IMG/VR virus record: IMGVR_UViG_3300007722_000019
Location: 1-54,251 of that record
Source of the DNA: a virus
Length of the DNA stretch: 54,251 bases
Strand: one strand, 5' to 3'
Under the pieces are notes generated by a model. It saw only the letters and a list, made by a program, of their open reading frames with translations, had not been told where the DNA came from and searched no databases. Positions 22,346-31,045 of the stretch are shown in pieces; the first letter of the stretch is position 1, and each line of letters starts with the position of its first letter. The position numbers and the translations under genes were made by a program.

Positions 22346-24280
22346 ATGGCAATATCCAAACTTTTTAAATCTAATTTCGACAAAACTGTTTTTAAGTCGA
22401 TGACTATAGACGAATATCTCGATATTTGTAAAAAAGATAAAATGGCATATGCTACTTCTGCAGAACGAATGGTAAAAGCCATCGGAGAACCGGAATTAAT
22501 AGACACAAGTAGAGATCCCCGACTAAGCAGAATATTTTCCAACAGAACTGTAAGGATATATCCGGCATTTAAAAATTTCTACGGAATGGAAGATGCTATA
22601 GAACGTATAGTTGGATATTTTAGGCATGCAGCACAGGGATTAGAAGAAAGAAAACAAATTCTATATTTGTTAGGCCCAGTCGGGACCGCTAAATCCTCCT
22701 TAGCCGAGAAACTAAAGGATTTGATGGAAATAAATCCTATCTATGTATTAGCAACAGATCAGGGCGAGATTAGTCCTGTATTCGAAAGCCCGTTGGGATT
22801 ATTTCCTAGTAAAACTTATGGCGATACCATGGAAACAGAATACGGTATTGATAAAAGATACTTGATGACAATTATTAGTCCGTGGGCATCTAAACGGTTA
22901 AAAGAATTTGATGGTGATATCAACAGATTTAGAGTTGTAAAACTTTCACCAAATAAGTTATCTCAAATTGCATTAATGAAGACAGAACCCGGTGACGAAA
23001 ATAATCAGGATATTAGTGCATTAGTCGGTAAGATGGACATTCGTAAATTAGAAAAATTTAGTCAGAATGATACCGATGCATATAGCTACAGTGGCGGACT
23101 ATGCCGTTCAAACCAGGGCCTATTAGAATTCGTCGAGATGTTTAAGGCACCAATTAAAGTCTTGCATCCATTATTGACTGCAACACAGGAAGGAAACTAT
23201 GCAGGGACAGAAGCAATAGGTGCTATTCCGTTCCAAGGTATAGTATTAGCCCACAGTAATGAATCTGAATGGAAAACATTTAGAAATAATAAAAATAATG
23301 AAGCTTTCTTGGATCGTATTTGTGTTGTTAAAGTTCCTTATTGCCTACGAGTTGACGAAGAAGCAAAGATCTATAAGAAGATGATTGCTGATTCTGGATT
23401 ACTCGATACACCTTGTGCTCCACAGACAATAGAAATGTTAGCGCAATTTAGCATGCTTACCCGCCTAACAGAGCACGAAAATAGCACACTCTTTAGTAAA
23501 ATGAGAGTATACAATGGCGAGAACATTAGAGAAAGTGATCCTAAAGCAAAGAGTATGCAAGAATACCGAGATGTAGCTGGTGTAGATGAAGGCATGTCTG
23601 GTACATCGACTCGGTTTGCTTATAAAATTCTTAGCCAAACATTTAACTTTACACCGGAAGAAATTTCTGCAGATCCCGTACACTTGATGTATGTGCTAGA
23701 AAATGCCATTAAGCGTGAGCAGTTTGGCGAAACATTAGAACAAGAATACCTAACACATATTAAGGCAGAATTAGCTCCGAGGTATGCAGAATTTCTTGGT
23801 AACGAAATACAGAAAGCATATTTGGAAAGCTACGGCGAATATGGGCAGAATATTTTTTCGAGATATGTAGATTATGCCGATGCATGGATTCAACAAGTAG
23901 AATTTAAAGATCCAGACAGCGGATTGCTAATGGATAGAAGCTTGTTAAATGTAGAACTTGAAAAAATTGAAAAGCCTGCCGGTATTGGGAATCCAAAAGA
24001 TTTTAGAAATGAGATTGTGAATTTTGTATTACGTGCAAAAGCAAAAACCGGACAAGATGTAAAATGGACAAGTTATGCTATCTTGAGAGATGTTATCGAA
24101 AAGAGAATGTTTAGTCAAGTAGAGGAACTATTACCAGTTATTAGTTTCGAGGGAAAGAAAGACAAAGCATTGGAGAAGAAGCATAACGATTTTATCTCTA
24201 GAATGACTTCGAGAGGATACACAACTCGGCAAATCAGGAGATTAGTCGACTGGTATATGAGAATCAGAAAAAGTTCTTAA
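22346..24280 (+). CDS. PrkA-family serine protein kinase (YeaG-like)
   Basis: 644 residues, same length as bacterial PrkA. GPVGTAKSSL is the Walker A loop of the AAA+ half; PLLTATQEGNY and VLAHSNESEW lie in the conserved core; the C-terminal half is the PrkA kinase-like region. In Enterobacteria YeaG works with YeaH and YcgB in stationary-phase and nitrogen-stress responses. Next gene starts 10 bases later. Confidence 0.93.
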   Translation: MAISKLFKSNFDKTVFKSMTIDEYLDICKKDKMAYATSAERMVKAIGEPELIDTSRDPRLSRIFSNRTVRIYPAFKNFYGMEDAIERIVGYFRHAAQGLEERKQILYLLGPVGTAKSSLAEKLKDLMEINPIYVLATDQGEISPVFESPLGLFPSKTYGDTMETEYGIDKRYLMTIISPWASKRLKEFDGDINRFRVVKLSPNKLSQIALMKTEPGDENNQDISALVGKMDIRKLEKFSQNDTDAYSYSGGLCRSNQGLLEFVEMFKAPIKVLHPLLTATQEGNYAGTEAIGAIPFQGIVLAHSNESEWKTFRNNKNNEAFLDRICVVKVPYCLRVDEEAKIYKKMIADSGLLDTPCAPQTIEMLAQFSMLTRLTEHENSTLFSKMRVYNGENIRESDPKAKSMQEYRDVAGVDEGMSGTSTRFAYKILSQTFNFTPEEISADPVHLMYVLENAIKREQFGETLEQEYLTHIKAELAPRYAEFLGNEIQKAYLESYGEYGQNIFSRYVDYADAWIQQVEFKDPDSGLLMDRSLLNVELEKIEKPAGIGNPKDFRNEIVNFVLRAKAKTGQDVKWTSYAILRDVIEKRMFSQVEELLPVISFEGKKDKALEKKHNDFISRMTSRGYTTRQIRRLVDWYMRIRKSS

Positions 24281-24290
24281 TAGGAAATAA

Positions 24291-25568
24291 ATGTCAAATA
24301 TTATCGATAGAAGACTTAACCCGCGGGATAAGGCACTAAGGAATAGACAGAAATTTATCCAAAGAAGCAAGTCGCAGATCAAGCAATCGGTTAAAGATGC
24401 CATAGATTCTGGGAGTATATCGGATATAGAGGGCGGCAAAGTCAGAGTTAAAGTTGGCGGCATAGGCGAACCGTCATTTTCTATAAATCAAAAAACAGGC
24501 AATAAGAAATATGTTCTGCCCGGAAATAAAGATCATGTTGTAAATGACATCCAAGACAAGTCGGAAGATGGAGAAGGATCTGGTGGCAGTAAAGCCGGAC
24601 TCGGCGAAGGCGAGGATGACTTCGAGTTCGAATTAAATCGAGAAGAATTCCTGGACTTTATATTCGATGATCTAGAATTGCCGGACCTTGCTAAGAAGCA
24701 AATGAAGGATGTCACAAAGATCAAAATGAAAAGAGCCGGGTTTACAAACTCGGGTAATCCTACACAATTAGATATTTCGCGGTCTGTCAAGAATAGCATG
24801 GGCCGCCGCATTGGCCTGGGCCGTCCGAAAAATGAAGAAATAACAGAACTAGAAGAATTACTAGAAACCATTGATCCAGGCAGCGACGAATATAAAACCT
24901 TAACACTCAAACTTGAGGAACTGAGAAGATTACAAGTCTCAATTCCGTGGTTAGATCCATTTGATGTTAGATACAGGAACTTTACACCAACACCACAACC
25001 AATGACTCAAGCAGTTATGTTTTGTGTAATGGATGTTTCGGGGTCCATGGGACAACGAGAGAAAGATCATGCAAAAAGATTCTTTTTATTCCTTTTTATG
25101 TTTCTGTCCAGGAAATATCAAAAAGTAAATATTGTTTTTATTAGACATCATGAAAGTGCAAAAGAGGTAGACGAGGAAGAATTCTTTTCAAGCAAAGAAA
25201 GTGGCGGTACTGTAGTCTCGACTGCATTGGAACTTACTAAACAAATTATCGATTCTAGATACAATGTGAATGATTGGAACATATATGCTGCCCAAGCAAG
25301 TGACGGCGACAACTTTTCTAATGATACAGAGAAGACATTGTCTGTTATGAGAGAGCTATTGCCACTAGTCCAATATTTTGCCTATGTCGAGATTACAAAC
25401 TCATATCAATCGATAGGTTTTGCCGGCATCGCAAGCCCTGGCACAGACCTATGGAAAACCTACCGAGCATTAGTCGAGGAATATAAGAATCTTAATATGA
25501 GGAAAGTTTCAGAAGTGCAGGATGTCTGGAAAGTGTTTAAAGATTTATTTAAAAAGGAATCTGCATAA
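24291..25568 (+). CDS. YeaH/YhbH family (DUF444) vWA protein
   Basis: 425 residues. N-terminal RRLNPRDKALRNRQKFIQR, acidic middle, then CVMDVSGSMGQREKDHAKRF, the DxSGS MIDAS of a vWA domain, and the SGGT...S.A loop. Matches E. coli YeaH in size and order. SD AGGAAATAA. Confidence 0.93.
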   Translation: MSNIIDRRLNPRDKALRNRQKFIQRSKSQIKQSVKDAIDSGSISDIEGGKVRVKVGGIGEPSFSINQKTGNKKYVLPGNKDHVVNDIQDKSEDGEGSGGSKAGLGEGEDDFEFELNREEFLDFIFDDLELPDLAKKQMKDVTKIKMKRAGFTNSGNPTQLDISRSVKNSMGRRIGLGRPKNEEITELEELLETIDPGSDEYKTLTLKLEELRRLQVSIPWLDPFDVRYRNFTPTPQPMTQAVMFCVMDVSGSMGQREKDHAKRFFLFLFMFLSRKYQKVNIVFIRHHESAKEVDEEEFFSSKESGGTVVSTALELTKQIIDSRYNVNDWNIYAAQASDGDNFSNDTEKTLSVMRELLPLVQYFAYVEITNSYQSIGFAGIASPGTDLWKTYRALVEEYKNLNMRKVSEVQDVWKVFKDLFKKESA

Positions 25569-25591
25569 TGGCGTATCTTAGCCTATGAAAT

Positions 25592-25599
25592 GATAAATA
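25592..25599 (+). promoter_or_regulatory. late-promoter box GATAAATA
   Basis: Upstream of the endonuclease at 25616, AAAGGT SD between. Confidence 0.55.
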
Positions 25600-25615
25600 A
25601 TATAAAAGGTGTAAC

Positions 25616-26503
25616 ATGAGATATCATTATGTATATATTACTGTAAATTTAATAAATGCCAATTTTTATATAGGCAAACATTCCAGTTTAAAAATAAACG
25701 ATAATTATAGCGGAAGTGGCACTCTAATTAAAGCTGCTATACGAAAATACGGACGAAAGAATTTTAAAACATCGGTATTAGTGTATTGTTTAAGCGAAGA
25801 AGCCGCGTATTCGTGCGAAGAAGAAATTGTTAATGAATTTTTAAATGATCAGGCATGCTACAATTTAGTAGAAGGTGGCCAAGGATTTACTAATGAATCT
25901 GGTAAACGTGCATCGTTAAAGGCACAAGATGCCGGATGGTTCGGATGGAAAAATCTAAAAGACACAGATCCCGATAAATTACTTGAAAATTGCAGAAATG
26001 GCAGAATCAAAGGTGCCGCAATTAACAGGGAGAATGGCACAGGTATGTTTGCATTTACATTTAACGAACGTAGTAATTGGTCGTCAAACTATAATTCGAA
26101 TAGAGTATGGATTACTAACGGTGTTATAGATAAACGAGTTAAGGATATTTGCCAGTTTCCATTAGGATATTATGTAGGTAGGTCAAATATTATAAATATA
26201 AGCCGTATCGGAATGAAATGTTGGACTAATGGTGATATTCATCTATTTGCGTTTAGTTCCCCCGGAGCAGAATTTTTTAATGGTATGATTAAGACTACTC
26301 CTACTGCTAAATTACCGTGGTGGAATAACGGCAAGCAAAATAAGAGATCGATAGCTATTCCGGGACCCGATTTTAATCCAGGTCGATTAAAATGGAAATC
26401 GAAAATCGTAGAATGCACATATTGCACCAAAACCGGCGGCGAGACTGCAATGAAACGACACCATTTCACTCACTGTAAATTTAGGGAAATAGTAAATGTC
26501 TAA
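25616..26503 (+). CDS. GIY-YIG homing endonuclease inside the PrkA operon
   Basis: 295 residues. HYVYITVNL...FYIGKHSS, YSGSGTLI and KYGRKNF form the GIY-YIG core. The C-terminus has a C-x2-C-x11-H-x4-C zinc-finger pattern. The stop codon overlaps the SpoVR ATG (ATGTCTAA), so it splits the YeaH-SpoVR pair without breaking either frame. Confidence 0.87.
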   Translation: MRYHYVYITVNLINANFYIGKHSSLKINDNYSGSGTLIKAAIRKYGRKNFKTSVLVYCLSEEAAYSCEEEIVNEFLNDQACYNLVEGGQGFTNESGKRASLKAQDAGWFGWKNLKDTDPDKLLENCRNGRIKGAAINRENGTGMFAFTFNERSNWSSNYNSNRVWITNGVIDKRVKDICQFPLGYYVGRSNIINISRIGMKCWTNGDIHLFAFSSPGAEFFNGMIKTTPTAKLPWWNNGKQNKRSIAIPGPDFNPGRLKWKSKIVECTYCTKTGGETAMKRHHFTHCKFREIVNV

Positions 26504-27938
26504 ATTATTTAAAAATAATGAATGGGATTTTGATGTGTTGCGGAAAATAACCGATGCTTGTGCTAAAATAGCTGTTGAAGAATTACATTTAGATATATAT
26601 CCGATTCAGATCGAAATTATTGATTCATCACAGATGCTCGATGCATATAGTAGCAACGGGTTACCGATGATGTATAATCATTGGAGCTTTGGAAAGCATT
26701 TTTTACAACACGAGCATAGTTATAGGGGAGGTCATTCCGGATTGGCAATGGAAATTGTTATAAACAGTTCGCCATGCATATCATACCTAATGGAGGATAA
26801 TTCGGCTACTATTCAGACACTTGTAATTGCCCATGCCGGCTTCGGGCATAATCATTTTTTTAAAAATAATTATTTATTCAAGCAGTGGACAGACGCAGAG
26901 GGAATTTTAGACTATTTACAGTTTGCCAAAAATTATATAACTAAATGCGAGGAAAAACACGGACTGGCAGAAGTAGAGGCAACATTAGATGCATGCCATG
27001 CCATTTCGGACTACGGAGTCGATAGGTATAAGCGTCCTACCAAATTAAGTAAAAAGAAAGAAATTGAATTACAGAATGTCAGAGCAGATTATGTTCAACA
27101 GCAGGCCAATGAACTTTGGTCAACATTACATCAGAAAGAAAATAAGTCTGCTAAACTTCGAGAATTACATTTTCCAGAAGAACCACAAGAAAATATTATG
27201 TATTTTCTGGAGAAGAACAGTCCTGTACTAGAAAGCTGGCAACGAGAGATAGTAAGGATAGTCAGAAAGATTGCTCAGTATTTTTATCCGCAGCGGCAAA
27301 CAAAATTAATGAATGAAGGCTGGGCAAGTTTCACACATTTTTATATAATGAATAGACTATGGGAAAAAGGTCTTATAAATGACGGCAGCTATTTAGAGTT
27401 CATACATAGTCATAGTGGTGTTGTGACTCAGCTTCCGTATAATCACAAGTATTACAACGGATTTAATGTTTATGCGTTGGGCCTCGATATGTTTAATGAC
27501 ATTAAACGAGTATGTGAAAATCCTACAGACGAAGATAAGGCATGCTTCCCTCATTTAATTGGTCAACACTGGTTAGATGTCTGTTTAGATGCAGTTGCTA
27601 ATTATAGGGATGAAAGTTTTGTATCCCAATTCCTTAGTCCGACTGTTATGAAAAAATGGGGCTTATTTGAAATAACAAATAATGAACATGATAAGTTTGT
27701 AACTGTTTCTGGAATACAGGATATGCGTGGATATAACGCAGTCAGGAAGACATTAAGTAATCAATACAGCAGTACGTCTCATCAACCAAATATCCAAATA
27801 ATAAACGCAAACCTTGCAGGATCGCGCACTTTAGAGCTTAAATACACTGCTTATAACAATGCCAAGCTAAATAACAGCGGTAAAGTAATAAACTGTATTA
27901 AATACCTCTGGGGATACGATGTATCCTTGGATGGTTGA
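26496..27938 (+). CDS. SpoVR/YcgB family protein
   Basis: 480 residues. YPIQIEIIDSSQMLDAYSS, HWSFGKHF, AHAGFGHNHFFKNN and NEGWASFTHF are hallmark SpoVR motifs, with conserved His and Glu residues. Length close to E. coli YcgB. Completes the PrkA-YeaH-SpoVR trio. Confidence 0.93.
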   Translation: MSKLFKNNEWDFDVLRKITDACAKIAVEELHLDIYPIQIEIIDSSQMLDAYSSNGLPMMYNHWSFGKHFLQHEHSYRGGHSGLAMEIVINSSPCISYLMEDNSATIQTLVIAHAGFGHNHFFKNNYLFKQWTDAEGILDYLQFAKNYITKCEEKHGLAEVEATLDACHAISDYGVDRYKRPTKLSKKKEIELQNVRADYVQQQANELWSTLHQKENKSAKLRELHFPEEPQENIMYFLEKNSPVLESWQREIVRIVRKIAQYFYPQRQTKLMNEGWASFTHFYIMNRLWEKGLINDGSYLEFIHSHSGVVTQLPYNHKYYNGFNVYALGLDMFNDIKRVCENPTDEDKACFPHLIGQHWLDVCLDAVANYRDESFVSQFLSPTVMKKWGLFEITNNEHDKFVTVSGIQDMRGYNAVRKTLSNQYSSTSHQPNIQIINANLAGSRTLELKYTAYNNAKLNNSGKVINCIKYLWGYDVSLDG

Positions 27939-27963
27939 CATTATTGCAAGATAGTGTTAAAGT
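27935..27963 (+). promoter_or_regulatory. sigma70-type promoter before tmRNA region
   Basis: TTGACA, 17-base spacer, TAAAGT; starts inside the end of SpoVR. It precedes an 80-base structured leader and then the endonuclease and tmRNA. Confidence 0.6.
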
Positions 27964-27969
27964 ATAGGT

Positions 27970-28043
27970 TGTGCTGTAAAAGGGCGTACAAAGAGAATCT
28001 GCCGCAAGGCAAACAAGACGGTGGTTCAATACCCGCTAAACTA
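27970..28043 (+). ncRNA. structured leader upstream of endonuclease/tmRNA
   Basis: Contains tgcc-gcaa-ggca with a GNRA tetraloop and a T-arm-like ggttcaatacc. It may be the 5' part of the tmRNA acceptor piece, separated by the endonuclease insertion. Not proven. Confidence 0.35.
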
Positions 28044-28051
28044 GATAAATA
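28044..28051 (+). promoter_or_regulatory. late-promoter box, leaderless spacing
   Basis: GATAAATA ends 5 bases before ATG 28057. Confidence 0.6.
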
Positions 28052-28056
28052 CAAGT

Positions 28057-28803
28057 ATGAACTACTTGTATAAAATAACTAACATAATAAACAATAAAAT
28101 TTATGTAGGGGTCCACCAAACTGACAGTATTGATGATAGATATATGGGATCAGGAACTGCAATAATTCGTGCCATAAAGAAATATGGAATAGAAAATTTC
28201 AGAAAAGATATATTAGAATTTTTTGATACATATGAAATGGCTTTAGAAGCTGAAGAACTTATAGTTGATAAGAAATTTATTTTACGTGAAGATGTGTATA
28301 ATCTCAGAACAGGTGGCATCGGCGGTTGGGGCCACATAAATTCGATTGACAAAGCTGACAGAATAAATATAAAATCATTTAAGGCTAAAATAGCATCAGG
28401 GGAACTAAAAGTAGGTGGTTCACAGCATTGGACAGAAGAAAATAGAAAAAAAGTTATAGACACTGCAAGAAAAAATGCAAATAAAGTAACTGGTGCTGCC
28501 CATACTGAATCTGCAAATAATAAACGAAATGCAACATTTAAGCGAATAGGGTTTTCCCAGGGTAAAAAGAATTCACAATATGGAAAATTTTGGATATCAA
28601 ATATAGAAACAAAAGAAGTAAGACGAACAGATAAAGGTGCAAATATTCCAGATGGCTGGGTAAGAGGTAAAAAGGGGCACGAAGTTAAAACGGCTTGGAT
28701 AAATAACGGAATAAGAGAAACCATTATTTTAATAGGTGATAAAGATTACTCTTTAAATAATGGATACATTGCAGGTAGATTAAGGAGAAATTCTGCTATT
28801 TAG
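28057..28803 (+). CDS. GIY-YIG homing endonuclease next to tmRNA
   Basis: 248 residues. LYKITN...IYVGVHQT, YMGSGT and KYGIENFRKD define the GIY-YIG core; QYGKFWISN and the basic tail follow. Close paralogue of 6709. Stops in TAG directly at the 5' edge of the tmRNA acceptor piece. Confidence 0.88.
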   Translation: MNYLYKITNIINNKIYVGVHQTDSIDDRYMGSGTAIIRAIKKYGIENFRKDILEFFDTYEMALEAEELIVDKKFILREDVYNLRTGGIGGWGHINSIDKADRINIKSFKAKIASGELKVGGSQHWTEENRKKVIDTARKNANKVTGAAHTESANNKRNATFKRIGFSQGKKNSQYGKFWISNIETKEVRRTDKGANIPDGWVRGKKGHEVKTAWINNGIRETIILIGDKDYSLNNGYIAGRLRRNSAI

Positions 28804-28804
28804 T

Positions 28805-29078
28805 TAGCAAGTGTGTAACAGAGAATGTGCGACACGAGGATTCGACTTCCTCCACCTCCACCTAAGTTACTTAGGATACTTAGGTGGGGGTGAACTGGCT
28901 ATCGACCGCGCAGGCAAAATTACACATAGAATCGTCATGTAACCGACGTTAATGATACAAAAATAGTAAATGCAAACGCAAATACAAACGAGTTGAACAT
29001 GTCTGCTTTCGCAGAGATGGTCGCAGCCTAAGAAACTGCCACTCCGAGGTAGGACTTACCTTGTATAATAAATAACCA
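28805..29078 (+). ncRNA. ssrA: circularly permuted (two-piece) tmRNA
   Basis: Acceptor piece first: P2 strand, T-arm gagga-ttcgact-tcctc (28836-28852), acceptor cacctcc 28853-28859, A28860. A 25-base spacer with a cctaag/cttagg hairpin follows. Coding piece then starts gggggtg 28886-28892, pairing perfectly with the acceptor 3' strand, followed by the tmRNA D-like gaactgg..tcgacc. P2 forms between cgcgca and tgtgcg, and ttacaca and tgtgtaa. The tag frame 28972-29031 reads ANANTNELNMSAFAEMVAA then TAA, ending in the usual protease degron. CCA is not encoded (CCT). Confidence 0.87.
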
Positions 29079-29102
29079 ATGGGGCTTCGGCCCCATTTTT
29101 AC
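29079..29102 (+). terminator. Rho-independent terminator
   Basis: atggggc-ttcg-gccccat followed by TTTT. Ends the tmRNA and may also serve the opposing gene. Confidence 0.85.
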
Positions 29103-29122
29103 GACTCCCAATTTATCGAAAT

Positions 29123-29374
29123 TTAAATTATTAGTTCTAATACGCCGACAATTGCATCGAACGCTTTTTGCATTAGAATCTTTTCTTCTAAATCGGCTGC
29201 ACCCATTGCGAGTTCCTGAGCAACCTTCATATCGTTTAACAAATCCTTTGCTTCAACCGACGTAATACTGCCATCGTTTAGTGCATTGTGTATTCCTTGT
29301 ATTTTTGCACCGATTTGTTGTGCGTACGGATTATCCGATGACACAAGTTCTTTAATTTTATCTTCAGTAGACAT
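29123..29374 (-). CDS. hypothetical helical protein
   Basis: 83 residues, predicted helical, no domain recognised. Start overlaps the stop of the upstream lipoprotein gene, so the two form a minus-strand operon. SD AAGGAGAA. Confidence 0.6.
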   Translation of the reverse strand: MSTEDKIKELVSSDNPYAQQIGAKIQGIHNALNDGSITSVEAKDLLNDMKVAQELAMGAADLEEKILMQKAFDAIVGVLELII

Positions 29375-29772
29375 TATATTCTCCTTCTCTTTGCGACAGA
29401 ATGTTTTATAATTCCAGCTGATAATTCGATGTTATCGAGCTTCAGTCTGCAATACGTGACTGTGTGTAATTCTGTATTAAATTTAACATTGGCATCTGAC
29501 ACCATTTTGTGTAATGGTATAACCAATTTTACTGTGTCTGCGTTATCTGGTATATCTGTGCTGTAATTAACAAGTTCCAATGATACTTCAGTTAATTTAC
29601 CGAAATTTTCTTTAGTTTTTTCGGGATCGGAACAACCGAGTTTGTATACTTCTGCCATTGTGTATACTTTGTTTATTAGAGCGTATTCGTATGAATCGAA
29701 ATTAGCAGGGCCATTTAGTGTAGAACAACCTACTAATAATAGTGCTGTCATGAATGCAAATAGTCTTTTCAT
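29374..29772 (-). CDS. lipoprotein
   Basis: 132 residues from ATG 29772. Signal peptide with lipobox LLVGC. AAAGGAG precedes the start, and a minus-strand GATAAATA box lies at 29789-29796. Likely outer-membrane lipoprotein; function unknown. A longer upstream start is not supported. Confidence 0.65.
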   Translation of the reverse strand: MKRLFAFMTALLLVGCSTLNGPANFDSYEYALINKVYTMAEVYKLGCSDPEKTKENFGKLTEVSLELVNYSTDIPDNADTVKLVIPLHKMVSDANVKFNTELHTVTYCRLKLDNIELSAGIIKHSVAKRRRI

Positions 29773-29788
29773 AATCTCTCCTTTAGTG

Positions 29789-29796
29789 TATTTATC
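29789..29796 (-). promoter_or_regulatory. late-promoter box GATAAATA
   Basis: Upstream of the lipoprotein gene on the minus strand, SD between. Confidence 0.55.
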
Positions 29797-29812
29797 TGAA
29801 AATATATTGGTT

Positions 29813-29841
29813 TTGCAAATCCAGTCTTTATGTGCTATAAT
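29813..29841 (+). promoter_or_regulatory. sigma70-type promoter
   Basis: TTGCAA, 17-base spacer, TATAAT; a late box GATAAATA follows at 29852-29859, so the outer-membrane gene may be expressed both early and late. Confidence 0.65.
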
Positions 29842-29888
29842 ACGGCAAGTTGATAAATATCGGCTCACTTATAACCTGGGAAATAAAA

Positions 29889-30335
29889 ATGAAGAAATTA
29901 GTAATTATGGCAGCACTGGCAATGGCAATGGTATCAGCTTCGGCAGTCGAAGTCGGCATTCGTGCTACCAATTCGCAAGGTGCTGCAGGTGCTGCACTTG
30001 GTTTGTCGATTGGCGAAAAATTCGGTTCGTATGGCCTTGAAGGTGCATATGACCGCACAACTCGCGGCGCAATCAATATAGACCGTTGGAGCGTAACTGC
30101 ATCGTATGATGCAGCAGTCATCGGCGGTGTAACTATTGCACCTAAAGTCGGCGTAGCGTACATTAACCCTACAGGTTTCCGTAACGGTACTGCAATGTTT
30201 GTCGGTGTTGGAGCAAGCTACCCACTTACAAAGCAAGTTGCATTGACAGCTGATTATCAGTATCAGGTTGGTCAAGACCGTGTTCGTGCATACAACGGTA
30301 ATCGATTCATGATTGGTGCAAAATATTCATTCTGA
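29889..30335 (+). CDS. small outer-membrane beta-barrel protein
   Basis: 148 residues. Signal peptide ending SASA, then alternating amphipathic strands rich in Gly and aromatic residues, terminating in YSF, the C-terminal aromatic signature of outer-membrane barrels. Could alter the infected cell surface, for example in superinfection exclusion. Inference only. Confidence 0.7.
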   Translation: MKKLVIMAALAMAMVSASAVEVGIRATNSQGAAGAALGLSIGEKFGSYGLEGAYDRTTRGAINIDRWSVTASYDAAVIGGVTIAPKVGVAYINPTGFRNGTAMFVGVGASYPLTKQVALTADYQYQVGQDRVRAYNGNRFMIGAKYSF

Positions 30336-30355
30336 TAACGAGATACTGAATAATG

Positions 30356-30377
30356 AAAGGGACTTCGGTCCCTTTTC
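30356..30377 (+). terminator. Rho-independent terminator
   Basis: aaagggac-ttcg-gtcccttt followed by TCT; 8-bp stem with UUCG tetraloop. Confidence 0.8.
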
Positions 30378-30379
30378 TA

Positions 30380-30408
30380 TTGACTTTTCTGTAAGAATCT
30401 GCTATAAT
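30380..30408 (+). promoter_or_regulatory. sigma70-type promoter, leaderless spacing
   Basis: TTGACT, 17-base spacer, TATAAT ending 7 bases before ATG 30416, so transcription should start at the ATG. Confidence 0.65.
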
Positions 30409-30415
30409 ACAGATT

Positions 30416-30972
30416 ATGGAAGGTTACGTATATTTTATTGGAACACCCGTTTTCGGTTGGTACAAGATTGGAAAATCTAAAACACCTGAAGTACGGGTGA
30501 AAGATTTAGGAATACTACTCCCGTTTAAAGTTCATATCATCGGTGTCTGGAAGGCAAAGAATCACACATTGATGGAAAGTAGTCTGCACGAGATGTATAA
30601 AGACAAGCGGATAAATGGTTTGAATTTTCTAAAAAGGAAGCAGATGAATTCTTTAAATCACTTCCAGAAGAAGTGAGGATTTATCCATCTGTCGATGGAA
30701 AACATCCGTTAGACAGGTTCTCCAATATAGAACAGGATACAAAGAATTCAAAGAAAGTTTTCGGAGTTAAAGTCCTGAAACTGTTAGGTGATTTCACTCC
30801 AGAGGAACGGTATAATATAAGGATGCAGTATATCCAGCATAAAACTGTATCTAAAAAGATAGCAAAACTAACAGGATATGCAAATCGGGAAAAAGCATTT
30901 TCACTGATTTGTTACAAATATCAACCACATAAGAAAATAAAGATAAATATATTTACATCTTTAATGGTGTGA
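30416..30972 (+). CDS. T5orf172/GIY-YIG-like protein with -1 frameshift
   Basis: First frame (30416-30676) gives GYVYFIG...WYKIGKSKTPEVR..., a T5orf172-type GIY-YIG domain. Homology to the expected WFEFSKKEADEFF tail continues in the -1 frame, which runs to 30972 with a helical C-terminal region. A CTA AAA AGG site near 30632 could allow slippage; an indel error is the alternative. Confidence 0.5.
30952..30959 (+). promoter_or_regulatory. late-promoter box GATAAATA
   Basis: About 86 bases before ATG 31046. Between them are agtgc/gcact and ccagt/actgg hairpins. Confidence 0.4.
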
Positions 30973-31045
30973 TAACAGTGCATAGGGCACTACTTGACCA
31001 GTTTTAAATTGCGGCCTACTGGTAGCCGGTTGAAAAGGAAAAATA

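Noticed and set aside
28101-28724. Minus-strand 207-codon ORF
   Set aside because: It is the antisense shadow of the GIY-YIG gene.
29889-30335. Tail fibre or adhesin
   Set aside because: The signal peptide and C-terminal aromatic residue fit an outer-membrane barrel better.
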